Shown: positions 11,238-23,302, counted from the first letter of the stretch. The stretch is DNA of 64,000 bases from Fragum whitleyi (GCA_948146395.1 OX411547.1:57925066-57989065); one strand, 5' to 3'. The notes: generated from the sequence alone by a model not told the origin. Made by a program: numbers and translations.

Positions 11238-12124
11238 TAATTGTGCGGAAGCACAATTAGTGTGGTTCTGCCCGGGCTGTATCTAATGAAAAAATTACAA
11301 AATAACCTTTTTTCCAACTCATATCAATTTTGTAAACAGTTTGTTTCGAAAATTGCTGGCATAAATTGAGCTTCTTATTTTCTCTGGCTGTTAATAAGTG
11401 TTTTATTTACAGTGCATTCCATGAAGGAATTAATAGTTCATTAATTTAGCTTAATAATAGAATATTAACATTAGTTTACTAAAATGCAGTTGTAAAGTTG
11501 CACTTCGTACCTATGAGGGAAAAAGCTACAGAGATGGATTCTGGGATGAATTACCTAATACCCTCTCTTTGGAATAACCCCTTATAATTCACCTATTAAC
11601 CTCTTTACTATTTACAAAGTGTAAGTGCATTGTGTCACTCTTCACTCTATAGCTTTATCTTGGTGTATTTGTCTATGTCTGCCTGTGATTTATCTACATG
11701 TACATTTCTGAAAACTTGTTACTACAACTCTTCAGGAAGTGGCACGAGATAAATTTTCCAAAGACCTACAATACTGAATGCTTAGCGTGTTTTACAAGGA
11801 GCTTTTTAGCATCAAAAGAATGGAGATATATTCCCGTGTTTATTCAAACTAAAACTATGAATGAAGCAAATTCCATTTCTTATATTTGGCAGTTAGATGT
11901 TGAATTAATTTTTGAAAACGTCCTTGATAGAATATTTGTCTAATGAACGTTTCCCACAAGTTTTTGGGCTAACTTTAAAAATGGCATGTATGGTTTGACT
12001 ATATCTGCAACAATAACTTGGTTTGGATTTTATGTCTATTTATTTATTTTTTGTTTCAATGCTATATATACATAAACTCCTGAAACAACAATAAGCAGTT
12101 CAGTCATTCAGTACCGCACAATTA
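11238..12124. mobile_element. 887-bp insertion with 11-bp inverted ends
   Basis: The segment starts TAATTGTGCGG and ends CCGCACAATTA, exact inverse of one another, and separates GAGCTGATTTTT from GGTATGTGAGTCCGC, which are contiguous in the intact units downstream. The interior has no recognisable protein, although an 81-codon frame exists at 11698. Confidence 0.5.
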
Positions 12125-12689
12125 CAGTGCTTACAGCACTTTGATTGGTATGTGAGTCCGCATCAATGAGTTACAGAACGAGTTCGAGTTTGGTTCCGGT
12201 CCATTGATTTTTGTGGAAGATACGGATGCTGCACTTAGAAATTACCAGGAAATTTCAGTTTTCCGGACTTTTTTTTTAACCCTTGGAGATATTGACCTGA
12301 TTTTTGGTATGTGAGTCCGCATCAATGTGCTACAGAACGAGTTCGAGTTTGGTTCCGGTCCATTGATTTTTGTGGAAGATACGGATGCTGGACTTAGAAA
12401 ATTACCAGGAAATTTTAGTTTTCCGGACTTTTTTCTTAGCCCTTGGAGATATTGACCTGATTTTTGGTATGTGAGTCCGCATCAATGAGTTACAGATCAA
12501 GTTCAAATTTGGTTCCGGTCCATTGATTTTTGTGGAAGATACGGATGCTGGACTTAGAAAATTACCTGGAAATTTCCAGATTTTTTTATCCTCAGAGATA
12601 TTTGAGTTGATACATCAAATCTGATACAACTAATATTTTGGAGAGGTAGATATACCTTTACCACCAAAAAAATACTGCTCTAGGGATAT

Positions 12690-12706
12690 ATATATATATC
12701 CGGTAG
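12690..12706. repeat. Short (TA)n tract
   Basis: A TATATATATATAT run lies just inside the right end of the preceding element. Confidence 0.6.
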
Positions 12707-12761
12707 GGGACTTGGTATTGCCATGCAATACTTCCGAATGCTTGTTACTCTTAAAACTTAA

Positions 12762-12960
12762 TGAGCCCGACGGCGTCACTCATTCTTTACGATTATTTGA
12801 CTTCCATCAATGGGTTGATAATCGTAGACCTACGTTGGATAGCAGCTAGAGGCTAAGAAAGGGAGAGGCACTGGTACATCTAGAGGATAGAGCGAGTTTG
12901 CGAGATCCGTATAGCGAGTATACAGAACTAGTTAGTAAGTATTAAAAGGCATACTAAGGC
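12762..12960 (+). mobile_element. SINE fragment (body without an intact tRNA head)
   Basis: It shares CACTCATTCTTTxCGA, GGGTTGATAATCGTAGACC and TAGCAGCTxGAGGCTA with the fuller copies at 19.1 and 19.8 kb. The 5' tRNA-like part is reduced to GAGCCCGACGGCG. Confidence 0.65.
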
Positions 12961-13220
12961 ATACTAGTATATATTCCGTAACTCATGTAAATATACAATA
13001 ATATGCAATCAAGCCCAATCTCTTGAGACATATCGTCTTTTGGGCCCCTCTTACCTGTAACAACCGCTTGATTAAGCTGTTGTTACAGCTTAATCAAGCT
13101 GTTGTTACATGGTTTTGGTAGCAAACTGAGGACGTTATTTATTGCGATGTGATAGTTATTTGTTTGGCGAGGGAGAACTGTCTAATCACGAACAGGTAAT
13201 TACATCAACATACCGGATAA

Positions 13221-13520
13221 TTTGTCATGGATAGAACACAGATGTTGATGTTTGTATCTAGACACTACTCCTACAACACATGTATACGAGTGTATCTACA
13301 CATTGTCATGGCAAAAGGGGACATTTGTCATGGATAGAACACAGATGTTGATGTTTTTATAAAGACGCTACACCTACAACACATGTATACGAGTGTATCT
13401 ACATAGTGTCATTGCAAAGGGGGACATTTATCATGGAAAGAACACAGATGTTGATGTTTGTATCTATACGCTACTCCCACAACACATGTATACGAGTGTA
13501 TCTACACAATGTGGCTAAAC
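13221..13520. repeat. Three tandem ~104-bp units
   Basis: Each unit has GTCATGGATAGAACACAGA, then TACAACACATGTATACGAGT, then an ATTGTCATGGCAAA-type linker. The unit contains a short palindrome (ACATGTATACGAGTGT). It has no coding content. Confidence 0.75.
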
Positions 13521-13709
13521 GTATTTTTAGAACGCCTGTTATAACCCGCTTTTAAATAAAAAGTGAAAAGATTTACGTTATATAAAACCCCAGCGACGTG
13601 ACGATGTCTTATTGTCCCCATTGAAAAATTGTATATTATGAATGAGAACCGGGATCCTTCCGATACCTATTCAACGTTTACGTCGACGTTAATGATATAA
13701 CGTCCTTAA

Positions 13710-15203
13710 GATGGAAGAGGACAGTAACGTTTTTGAGATAAGTGCATATATTTTGGTATCTATGGAAACGTTCTTTTAGTTTAATCTCAACGGAGTATGT
13801 TTTGTAACGTTCAATTTAGAATTAAAGTTACCATGACGTCGTTAAAATGACGATTTCGCGCGTTTTTCACAAATTACCCTACGCGTTCTTAAACGCTTAC
13901 CCTGGTCGTATTGAAGGTGATTCAATTCATGGGAATACACTAAAATGAAGTTGAATGAAATGGGAACATTGGAGTGTAATTAGAACATTGTTTTATCTGA
14001 AGTTAGATACACGAGATTGAATTGAAGTTAGATTTTCATCTTTCGGTGGCCCGAAGAAATAGGGTTAAAATTATTTTTTGAAAAAAAGGCCCGATGTTTT
14101 TGTTTTTTTGAAATTTGATAATTTTTTGTCCAGTTTCCTTTTAATATGCTCGCATTTTTTGTGATGGTTTGCCGTGCGGAATTTCTACAATTGGGGATCA
14201 AAGTGCATTACCCTAACGTCGAAAGTTTGAAAAAGACAAACGCATTTCGTCGAAAAATTCGCTAAATTCTTTTCACAGACTTCACAAAAAGTATTTATTT
14301 GATTTCTTTATATAGAAATATCAAATGTCAAAAAGATTTTTCGTTTATCATAAACATGCATAGAAGTTTAGCCATTTTATTTGAAATGTTATCACTGCAC
14401 CCTAAAATAGTCTTTGAACGTGAAAATTAACGGTAATGGCATAACGTCGAGCTTGTGAAATAAATTTGCAAAGGTCAATTATTAATTATAGCGACGTCGA
14501 CGTAAAACTCACTGAAGTCACCGATCGGCCACACTTGTGTTAGGTAAATTCACCGCGAAGATCTCGGTGTATTAGAATACAATTTCGAGGGCCCTTTCAT
14601 CAAAGACATTGGAATACGTCTTTGAATTTTCTTCTTTTTAGTCCAACAGATCGCAAAAGCATTCAAACAAACAAAGGAAATTATTAGGTGTAATTTTAAC
14701 GTCGATGTCATAGTTTTAACGTCAAAATGACAAACTTTAAATCCGGATTATAAAAAATCTGAACGGTGAAAGTTTTTAAAACTTTTCCTGATTGTCGAAC
14801 TAGAATTGTGGAAAATAATATAAAAATTGACCAAATTTCATCGCGCCAATTTTTTAAAATTTTGATGAAAGTGAGATTTTTGGAACAGTAAAAAATGTGT
14901 AAATTGATTTCAATCAACTCATATGTCTATACTTTTAGTTGCAAAAGTTTTATTATGGTATTTGTGTTTTGATTATTCATTAAGCTTCATTTTGGTACAA
15001 TTTTTGGGACGAAAACGTCTTGTATTAAATCACACTGCTCATTTAAATGGGGGAAGGGTAGTTTGTGGAAAGCGCGCCAAATCGTCATTTTTACGACGTC
15101 ATGGTAACGTAGTTTCCAAATTAAAAATGAAAAAAATATACGCCGTTGAGATCACACTAACTGGGAGTTTATATATATACAAACGCTATTGTCCTCTTCC
15201 ACC
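13710..15203. mobile_element. 1.5-kb TTAA-flanked DNA transposon with long inverted repeats
   Basis: TTAA lies at 13706-13709 and 15204-15207. The left end GATGGAAGAGGACAGTAACG matches the complement of the right end (GGTGGAAGAGGACAATAGCG). The match continues, with gaps, through ATCTCAACGG and ACCATGACGTCGTxAAAATG for about 190 bp on each side. The interior is AT-rich and has no transposase I can recognise; a 94-codon frame at 14923 enters the right repeat. It reads as a non-autonomous element, with the TTAA target suggesting piggyBac-type transposition. Confidence 0.7.
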
Positions 15204-15563
15204 TTAAATAGTCGCTTTTCTTTACGTTTTATCTACTAGTAATTTAAACGCGATTTTCAACCAACACTTCACGTTGAGACCCTCTCTTTTTATTGGCTTA
15301 AACTATTCGTTTTTAATTCTAGATAAATTGGAAATAATAAAAATATGGGGTCACCGTTCGATTTTTTCTCTGTAAACATTCTAACCTCATCCAACGGCGT
15401 ATTTTCCATATTATATGTGCGTCTTGTAGCATCGAGAAAACCTCTGTAGTAAAAAAAATATGCGTTTGTGTACACGCGTAAAGCAAAAAATGGGGTTGCC
15501 AATTGAAATATCAATCGATACATGTATTTAAAAGGAGTCCGATGTCGCGGATTAAATCGCGTC

Positions 15564-15850
15564 AGCCCGATTAGCTTAGTTGGTAGAAACCATTGAAGTT
15601 CGACTGCATTGGTTCGATTCCCGGGATGGCAACAAAAACTAATTGTCTTTCGGATGAGACGTTAAAACAAGGACCCATGAGACGGTGCTTCACCGAGCAC
15701 GTTAAAGAACCGTGGCGGATCTCAGCGGTAGTTACGCCATGTACCCTTTCAATACCCCCCGTGACAACTAACCGGCTTCTGGGGGCGTCGCTCATGTGGG
15801 CATGTGTTACAGTAGCGAAGATAAATAAACGGAAATACACACACGGATAA
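15564..15850 (+). mobile_element. tRNA-derived SINE
   Basis: A tRNA-like head (GATTAGCTTAGTTGGTAGA as A box, GGTTCGATTCCCGGG as B box) is followed by a body with GTCTTTCGGATGAGACGTTAA and CACGTTAAAGAACC, a body segment I recall from mollusc and other animal SINEs. The head lacks a foldable anticodon arm, so it is not a functional tRNA gene. Confidence 0.7.
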
Positions 15851-18564
15851 AATCGCTGTAAACGTTACCAAAATTACGTTTTACGGTATGCCGTTAGGTG
15901 GCGCTGTATCTTGTTGTGCAAGTGATGTGTCAGAAAAATGAAACCTGTAAATGAACACAAAATGTTTATCCAGTATATGTACCGATATGATGCAGTTATG
16001 AGAGAAAGTACTTATTGAGGCGCATAGATTAAGCGCCCTGGTGACGTCGACTAATACCGGTATTTCGGCGTCGAAGACTAGTCGCCGATTTCTAACATAA
16101 GTGAGAAGATCATGAAGAATTACTTAAAGATCGTCGGCGATTTGTACAAATTCGGCTAGCGAATTGCCGACGATCAGGCATAGTCCGTCCGATTCCCGGC
16201 GATTAGTCATCAATGCAATGCTAAAAACCAAAAATCTAAAAGATGTCGCGCCAAGTAAATATATACTCACACGCAATGAAAACGCACCAACTGAATTTTT
16301 TCTCAAATATTTTCTTATGCATCCCAACTTTAGACATGAATACGATCAATTTATATTAATTCATAAAGCACCATTTACTGCACAATAATGTTACGAGTTA
16401 TATAAGATACGGTCTTGGCAGTCTTTACCTTTGATATAAGAAAAAACGTTTAAAAGGCATAAGTCTTTTATCTTCAAAGCAAGTACGCCAAACCCATCCA
16501 TCGTCCGATTCATAGTCGAATATCCACTTACTCTATGGGATAGATCCTGGAAATAATACAATGTAATGTAAGGTCGCACACATGAAAGCGCGTCATTTCG
16601 CACGTGGGTTTAAACGAGATCTTGATTATTAACCAACCGTAAAGGATTACTTTGCACAGACTTATCAACAAAAGAATAAAAGTGGGTATATGATTGTTTT
16701 TACCAAAACGCAGTGTTTACTCTATTCTGTAATCAATTTATATTATATGCGAAAAGATCTCCACAGGCGATTGGAAAGAATTAACAAAATTTGATTTTCT
16801 GTAAGCGTATCAAATAACCGAAGTACCACCAGAAGCCGAATCACACACAAAAAAAAAATTACCCAAAATTATTACACTTACATCCGTTGTACTTTCCAGT
16901 GTGCGGAAGACAGAGTGAAATTCTGAATGTGGTGACGTTGGACCAAACGCATTCCAACACCGCACATCAAAAGCGCGTATGAAATACGAGGCTGTCCAAA
17001 AAGTTTCGAAAAGGGTGCTGAAAATAATAAAACATTTAGTATAGTTTAGTTTATCATTTTCAGTAATTAAATGTATGACAATATTCTACAAGAACGTTGA
17101 AATAATACAATGGAAATACAAGCATCACGTGGATTATAATCACCAGAGTAACGCTAAGTTTTCATGAGCGGGGCATTTTAACATAATATCGTAAAAATCG
17201 AGGTGTTTTTATTAAATTAGCGTTCCAATATGTTTAATATGCTCATCTTTTCTTTATGTGGATGTCTTGTCATATAATAAAATAAACTGTTGTTGATGAG
17301 TTCAACGATCTATGAACAACAACACTCTCTTTCTTAAGGGAAGTGAAACGAGAATTAAAGTCAATAGATTGGCGGGAAGTTATGCCATTACTAGGCCAGC
17401 ATCCCTCCGAATTCCCCCATCAATTACAATTATAGCTGTTTTCAGTGTAAAGATTATAGAAAATTTCATTTTTTTTATACACATCTCTCTTTGGTCGTCA
17501 ACGTGTTAATTCCCCATTTCCATGTGAGATTCGACGTTACGACAATTTCGACGATTTTGTCCTCGATAATCAACCAATGTCTCAAAAACAAATCGGATTT
17601 CAAATAAATTCTACGTTGTTGGTTCGTTTATATTTATTTGCAATAAGTACGAGGGGAAGCATTTAGATTATTATATTCTTTTTTGTACCTTGTAGTAGTA
17701 CAAGACATCCTTAAACTATTTTATTTCAGTGTCCCGCTTACGTCGAACTGACGTTCCTATGGTTAGTATAAATCACGCGATACTGATATCTAAGTGAATT
17801 TTGATAGACTTAATATATGTAATTCCTCGATGAATTAAGCTTACTCTACATAAGTTTTTAAAAGAATCATCTAATGATAAACGAATGATGTACTTTTCTC
17901 GAAAGCGGTCATACAATTGAATATTTTTTTTAAAAACGTTACTTTAAAATATGCTTTTGGTAAAATAAAGATCATAGAAAAAATCTTTTGGTGTGTAAAG
18001 CTGCTCTTTTGAATACTTCAGGTTCCAGCCTCATGCCAACTTAGCGTTCGAACTACTGTATATTGTGGGTGATGGAGGTGATATTACCGTTCCGACACAG
18101 TATTGGAAGACGGTCTCTGAGTGCCACTGTGACGGAATATAAGCCATGTATATGGCAGAGATTTTGGAATGACGAATTTCTAATCGAGTTGTATGTATGT
18201 TGTTTATACGACACACTATTGTGACTTTATTGGATTTCTTCTTAAAAGCTTGCTTCTCTGTGTTCAAGATGTTTGAGGCTATGGATTTTAAAGAAGTCCG
18301 GGTCTTTAATGGTTTATTTGTTACGTTTGACACATTAAGGTTTGCTTTTTTAAGTCTGTCTGATGACAGTAATATAGATGGATATCGAACTAACTTGCTA
18401 TACCATATATCGACTCAACATGCATTTTTAAACTAAACTTTGGGAATACTGTTTGATTAAATTAATTTAGAGAATAAATTCACTTTTCAGTCTTTATAGG
18501 AAAACGTTTAAGGAGGAAAATGCAGCATGTTGAAGGCACTTAGTTGATCGACGAAACAATATTT

Positions 18565-18760
18565 GCTGTTTAATCCCTGCTTTTTACGTGCCTGTGATTT
18601 TATTATTGAGAAAACATAGTGAAAAAAAAGAAGAAATTGCTCCTGACAAGCAATTTCTTCTTTTTCCACACTATTTTCTACCCTACAGAATGGTTATTTT
18701 TTTAATTAAATACATTTTAAATTTTCGTCTGCAAAACCTTTGAATTTGGACAGGTCCAAA
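18565..18760. repeat. Dispersed ~195-bp repeat, copy A
   Basis: It is nearly identical to 23107-23302, from TTGCTGTTTAATCC to TGGACAGGTCC. It contains a hairpin GAAGAAATTGCTxCTGACAAGCAATTTCTTC. A diverged copy is at 7.3 kb. Confidence 0.7.
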
Positions 18761-19111
18761 ATTTTGAAAATCAGCAAAGGGTTAAAGAAAATTGGCATAG
18801 ACGTCAAATTGGTTGTTCTCTTGTTAAAAAGAGATGTATTTTCACGAGTAACGGGGCTTTTGTTGTTCACGAAAGGAAATAATTATCGGTCTTACTCGAA
18901 TAACAGACTATCATTCTATTTCTTTAACAATGAAAAAATGGGGCCAAATGTAAAAACCTATTGATAAATTCGACGCAAAGAGTGTTGTTGTTTTTTAAAG
19001 GGAGCACATAATCGTTATTTAAAGAAATTTTCGTTCACTGTATTCAGAACCATGTAAGACTTCATGAGAAAATAAAAAATCCCCATACAATGGGTAGTCT
19101 GGTTCACAAGA

Positions 19112-19383
19112 GCCGTCATAGCACAGTGGTAGCATGTCAAAATTTCATACAAAACCCACGTTCGATCCCCGACGGCGGTCCTCATCCTTCTAGACTTACC
19201 TGTCTCCGACTAAAGGGCCGATAATCGTAGACCTATATGAGATAGCATCCGGAGGCTAGGAAAGGATGTAACGGTAGTACTGATGTGAGAAATACCAGGT
19301 ATCCATTGTTAGGTGCTCCAACTGCTTCGATATAACTGAAAGATTGTCGAAAGGGTGTTAGGCACTATAGAACCAAACAATCG
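19112..19383 (+). mobile_element. tRNA-derived SINE, diverged
   Basis: The head GCCGTCATAGCACAGTGGTA and B box CGTTCGATCCCCGACGGCGG are followed by the same body as the copy at 19829 (GATAATCGTAGACCTA, AAATACCAGGTATCCATTG). The A box and anticodon arm are degraded. Confidence 0.7.
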
Positions 19384-19682
19384 AAAACAAAAAGGTTCAC
19401 AAGATTATCAGAAATAAGTCTCGTGAGGCACATATATATTCCAAAAATAATGCTACAAGCAAAATGCTGTTGGTGTTCATTGGACTCGTCTCGATTTCAA
19501 TTTGTACCTACAACATTTTAAGGATTTTAGTGAGGAATGGTGGTTTTGGAATAGCTTAACCCCATTTAATCTGTACCCTTGTGTGTACAGCCTAAATTTT
19601 CAGTTATTTCGTTATGGATAAACGGAATCACGGCTTATTTCAATTAATTGGTATTTAGTGTCAGAAACATATCGTCGATGAT

Positions 19683-19739
19683 ATTCTAAAACCTCGTAAC
19701 TGCAGCTTGATCAAAGCTGCAGTTACGAGGTTTTAGAAT
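19683..19739. repeat. 57-bp hairpin, AACCTCGTAACTGCAGCTT family
   Basis: The arms AAAACCTCGTAACTGCAGCT and AGCTGCAGTTACGAGGTTTT are perfect complements. Related hairpins with the motif TAACTACAGCTT...AAGCTGTAGTTACGA occur near 13.05, 20.87, 26.11, 35.09, 37.58, 42.74, 42.9 and 43.0-43.1 kb. Confidence 0.75.
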
Positions 19740-19828
19740 AACAATGACAATATTCTAAGCGATTCCAACAGCTTATCTAATTATCGATACATTTAAAAGA
19801 AATTCGTGTCCCCTTTCTCTTATTGCAA

Positions 19829-20115
19829 GCCGTCGTCATAGGGCAGTTGGTAGCGCGTCGGACTGTCAATCCAACGGTCACGGGTTCGATCCCCGACGGC
19901 GGCACTCATTCTTTCCGACTATTTGTCTCTCACCAATGGGTTGATAATCGTAGACCTATGTGAGATAGCAGCTGGAGGCTAGAAAAGGATGTGGTGGTTG
20001 TACTGGTGAGAGAAATACCAGGAAACCATTGTTAGGTGCTCCAGCCGCCGCGATATAACTGAAAAAATGTTGAAAACGACGTAAAACTCCATTCAATCAG
20101 TCAATCAATCAATCT
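19829..20115 (+). mobile_element. tRNA-Asp-like SINE with (AATC)n tail
   Basis: The 5' 73 nt (19829-19901) fold as a tRNA: acceptor stem GCCGTCG/CGACGGC is perfect, the anticodon loop CTGTCAA would read GTC (Asp), and the T arm is CGGG TTCGATC CCCG. One anticodon-stem pair is mismatched. The shared SINE body and an AATC-repeat tail follow directly, so this is the head of a retroposon, not a free tRNA gene. Confidence 0.75.
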
Positions 20116-20862
20116 CTTATTTCATGTGTCCCAGGATCTCCGTATTCGGTGCTCTTGTTTTGACACGAGTCCTTGTTCTTCAAGACTTGGGTGAAATAAC
20201 ATTTCACTTTCGTCTTTGATATGACTTTCTAACAAAGCATTACAGTCCTTGAATTTCGAACTTTGCTTGTTCGTAATAGATCCGATCGATATCCGATGAT
20301 CTTCAATTTTGTCCTTCTTTGATGAAGCATAAGTTAGCGCTTCAAAAATTCGTACCCTAAATTCGACTCTTGTTTTGATGATATATATCAGAAAATATAT
20401 ATATTAAAATCATATAAAGCATAATTATTCAGACAAATGAGAAATCAGCTTTTAGACCAAATGGGAATATCAAAATATTGGTTTTAGACCAAATGGGAAT
20501 TTGACTTTTAGACCAATTGGGATTAGACGAAGAGGGAACAACCAAGCCTGTGAAGCGTAGGCTCCCATCACTTGCGTGTTCAAAACTGATCGCATGAGGT
20601 CACGAAGATAAGCTTCATTTGCTTTACCAAAAGTCATTATTTTCAAATCACCATTGTCACAAAAAAATGTAAACTATAGTTAATGCAATTTGTAGCAATG
20701 GCATCATACTTGCCCGATTATAAGACCATGCGATAACAATAACTACAATCTTAACCCCAATATTTATCACCGTTTCTACCGACTTTATGTAATTTCTTGA
20801 TTGCGCAATCCGGTCTGGCACCACGTGTATCAACAAGCATATAACCAATGCGACGACAAAAA

Positions 20863-20906
20863 TATCGTAACTAAAGCTTATCAAAGCTGTAGTTACGATA
20901 TTTTGG
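20863..20906. repeat. Hairpin, GTAACTACAGCTT family
   Basis: AATATCGTAACTAAAGCTT pairs with AAGCTGTAGTTACGATATT with one mismatch and a four-base loop. Confidence 0.65.
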
Positions 20907-21221
20907 TCACGCGTTGATGATATCAAAGCATGCTGTGTTGATATAACTGCAATAAGCCGGAGAACCACTTGGAGATACTATCTCGTATCCGCGATTAACA
21001 TACTTATCTAACTAATACCACGGTTACATTTGACCCAAAATGCTTTGGCATCAAACTCGAATCAACATAACTCTAGACACTCATTTTTTCCTGAGAAAGA
21101 GGGATTAACGCAAAAACTATTGAAAGCGCATATATTTTTATAGGCGCCCAATGGAACAGCTTTGCAGAAATAGGGGGCGGCGCGGTGGTCAAGTGGTTAA
21201 CTTGGCCGGACTACAGTTTAG

Positions 21222-21650
21222 AACATCGTGAACTTAACAAAATGAATGGTTTTTGAATGCTTTTGAAATGAAATTGAATGGGAGTATTGGGCGCGTTTTG
21301 AGTGAAATGCAAGGGAAGTAATCCAATAACGCTTATTTTGTTCAAAATAAGCGTTATTTATTACCTCCATTTCATAAAATATGCAAACAGGTTATATGAA
21401 TAGCATTCTGTATCAAGGCTTAACAAATTTATCATACGCTTACAAATTTCATTTAAGTCGGTGAAATCTTGGAGTTATCTACCGATTTGTATTTTTTTAA
21501 AAGCACATGAAGTTGTTGATCTTTTAATTTTAGTGAATTTGGAGCGTATTTTAATAGTTTGAGTGAGTGTTTGTAATGAATGAATGGAGCATTGGGTGAG
21601 CGATTTAAACGGTTTTGATCGGAATGATAGTCAATTTCACGATGTTTTAA
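21222..21650. mobile_element. About 430-bp MITE, ATCGTGAAATTGAC family
   Basis: The left end is ACATCGTGAACTTAAC and the right end GTCAATTTCACGATGT; subterminal GAATGAATGG and GAGTGAGTGTTTG segments mirror one another. It lies after a tRNA-like scrap (GGCGCGGTGGTCAAGTGG) at 21.18 kb. Confidence 0.65.
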
Positions 21651-21837
21651 CCAGTACCACCGGATTACCAATCCTAAAGCTCGTGGTTCGAGTCCCAAAC
21701 GTGGCAGGATCTTTCATGGTTTCTTAGCGTCTCCCATTCTTAATAGAAATTAATTGGGATCACGGAAGGATATAAAATTATATTATCTCACTTCGGCTTT
21801 ACTGAAAGAGAAGCCATATATTCAAACGGAAATACCT

Positions 21838-21863
21838 ACTCTCTGTCTCTGTCTCTGTCTGTC

Positions 21864-21910
<47 letters not shown>

Positions 21911-21956
21911 TTCTCTCTCTCTCTTTCTCTCTCTCTCCTCTTTCCCCCCTCTCTAT
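21838..21956. repeat. (CTGT)n/(CT)n microsatellite
   Basis: Roughly twelve CTGT units (partly CTGTCTCTGT) grade into CT-rich DNA. The long open frames on both strands here are repeat translations. Confidence 0.95.
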
Positions 21957-22427
21957 CTCCCCCATGGACTGGCGCATACAGATTCCTGGGACTACATTTT
22001 TAAATTTCGAAATTCGGAAATATTTTCCGTCGAATCGTATGCCCATAATTTATCTAAAAACAACGACAGGGCAAGACTATATAGACTGCGAGACAATGTT
22101 CCTTGTAACGGGCGTCTTATGGGCGAAATTTGAAATATATTCATAATATTGTATTTTGCTTTCTCTTTAATTCTGAGATTACGTAGCCATGTCTGGAGAT
22201 ACGCGTATAAATGGTTTCTACACAGCGGGCTGTATAACATATCTGTATGATATGATTACCTCCATGTCTTTTTTAGATTGAGATATTACATAGTTACGCC
22301 ATGTTTCAGCCAGTTCTCGTTTATCTCTTTAAATAGACTAATTTGGAAATTGCGAAAAACGAACGATTTTGTTGTAACTTAACGTAAAAATAGTTAATAG
22401 AAAAAATCAAGGTTTTTCTTAAAATTG

Positions 22428-22660
22428 TGACATGTCACACAAAAAGGAGACTATTTGGGAACTCCGTAAATATATATTTGAAAAATAGATTGGTTTTAGT
22501 ACAGGTCAACCAGAGGATTATTTCAAGAATCCTTTCATCGGAAGGTAGTTTGATTATTTTAGATTCAGAAAATCAACCAAAAGCGAAAAGGGTCTACCTT
22601 AGTGAGCATTCGCAGTCCGCAAAGTCTGACAAGGGTCGACACTTTACGCACTACCTAAAT
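22428..22660. mobile_element. GTGACCCGTCACGCG-family element, right end missing
   Basis: The left end GTGACATGTCACACAAAAAGG and inner motifs GGTCAACCAGAGG and AAGGGTCGACACTTTACGC align with the complete copy that follows at 22705. The right terminus is not recognisable. Confidence 0.55.
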
Positions 22661-22704
22661 GATCACGTTTTACATAATGCACTAAGACAGTTAAACAATA
22701 TATA

Positions 22705-22970
22705 ATATGTGACCCGTCACGCGAAAAGGGACCATCTGGGAACTCTGTAAAATGAATATCTAAAAAAAAGATAATGTCCAGTATAGATCAATCAGACGTC
22801 GCCTTTCAAAAATTTTTCTCCGGAAAGGCGTTATGGTCATTCTAAATTCAGAAAATTATCAAAGTGCGAAAGTTTCGACCCTAGTTAGTCTGTGCAATCC
22901 GCGCAGTCTGTCAAGGGTCGCCACTTTCGCACGACCCAGATGGTCCCTTTTTGCATGACGGGTCACATAT
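22705..22970. mobile_element. 266-bp MITE, GTGACCCGTCACGCG family, complete copy
   Basis: The termini ATATGTGACCCGTCACGCG and its near-complement at 22950-22970 continue inward as AAAAGGGACCATCTGGG, giving inverted ends of about 38 bp. The inside carries a second small palindrome, GTGCAATCCGCGCAGTCTG. At least nine further full or partial copies are scattered from 23.7 to 60.0 kb. Confidence 0.75.
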
Positions 22971-23106
22971 ATATAATCAAAACTTATAATTTTGATAACA
23001 CTAATAGAGGGCGATTCGTTTAATATATAAATGCCGCGCCCCTAATTCCTTTTGGTGGTTTGGAGTGGTAAAAACAGTTTGCCATTAGTCTCATTGATTA
23101 ACCCTT

Positions 23107-23302
23107 TGCTGTTTAATCCATGCTTTTTACGTGTCTGTGATTTTATGATTGAGAAAACATTGTGAAAAATGGAGAAATTGCTTCTGACAAGCAATTTCTT
23201 CTTTTTCCACACTATTTTCTACCCTACTGAATGGTTATTTTTCAAATTAAATCCACTTTAAATTTTCGTCTGCAAAACCTTTGAATTTGGACAGGTCCAA
23301 TT
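23107..23302. repeat. Dispersed ~195-bp repeat, copy B
   Basis: It is a direct-orientation near-identical copy of 18565-18760, including the CAATTTCTTCTTTTTCC hairpin arm and the AAACCTTTGAATTTGGAC segment. Confidence 0.7.

Larger units (their letters stand above)
11099..12712 (+). mobile_element. ACCCTACCGG-ended tandem-unit element with a nested insertion
   Basis: The left end AGACCCTACCGGCGAAAGCC and the right end ATATCCGGTAGGGGACT give inverted termini. After the GTCCGTCTTTCC run, units of about 175 bp start at TTTCAGTTTTCCGGACTTTT and include TGTGAGTCCGCATCAATG; three are seen at 12140-12600. The first unit is cut by an insertion (11238-12124). Confidence 0.65.

Noticed and set aside
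15571..15850. Overlapping frames of 85-89 codons on both strands
   Set aside because: They lie entirely in a tRNA-derived SINE.
20657..20968. 103-codon minus-strand frame rich in hydrophobic residues, resembling a membrane protein
   Set aside because: It spans a GTAACTACAGCTT-family hairpin and AT-rich DNA whose complement naturally encodes Ile/Val/Leu; no family signature.
21754..22240. Open frames of 130, 74 and 82 codons on both strands
   Set aside because: All run through the CTGT/CT microsatellite; Leu/Ser/Cys or Arg/Glu/Thr-Asp runs reflect the repeat.
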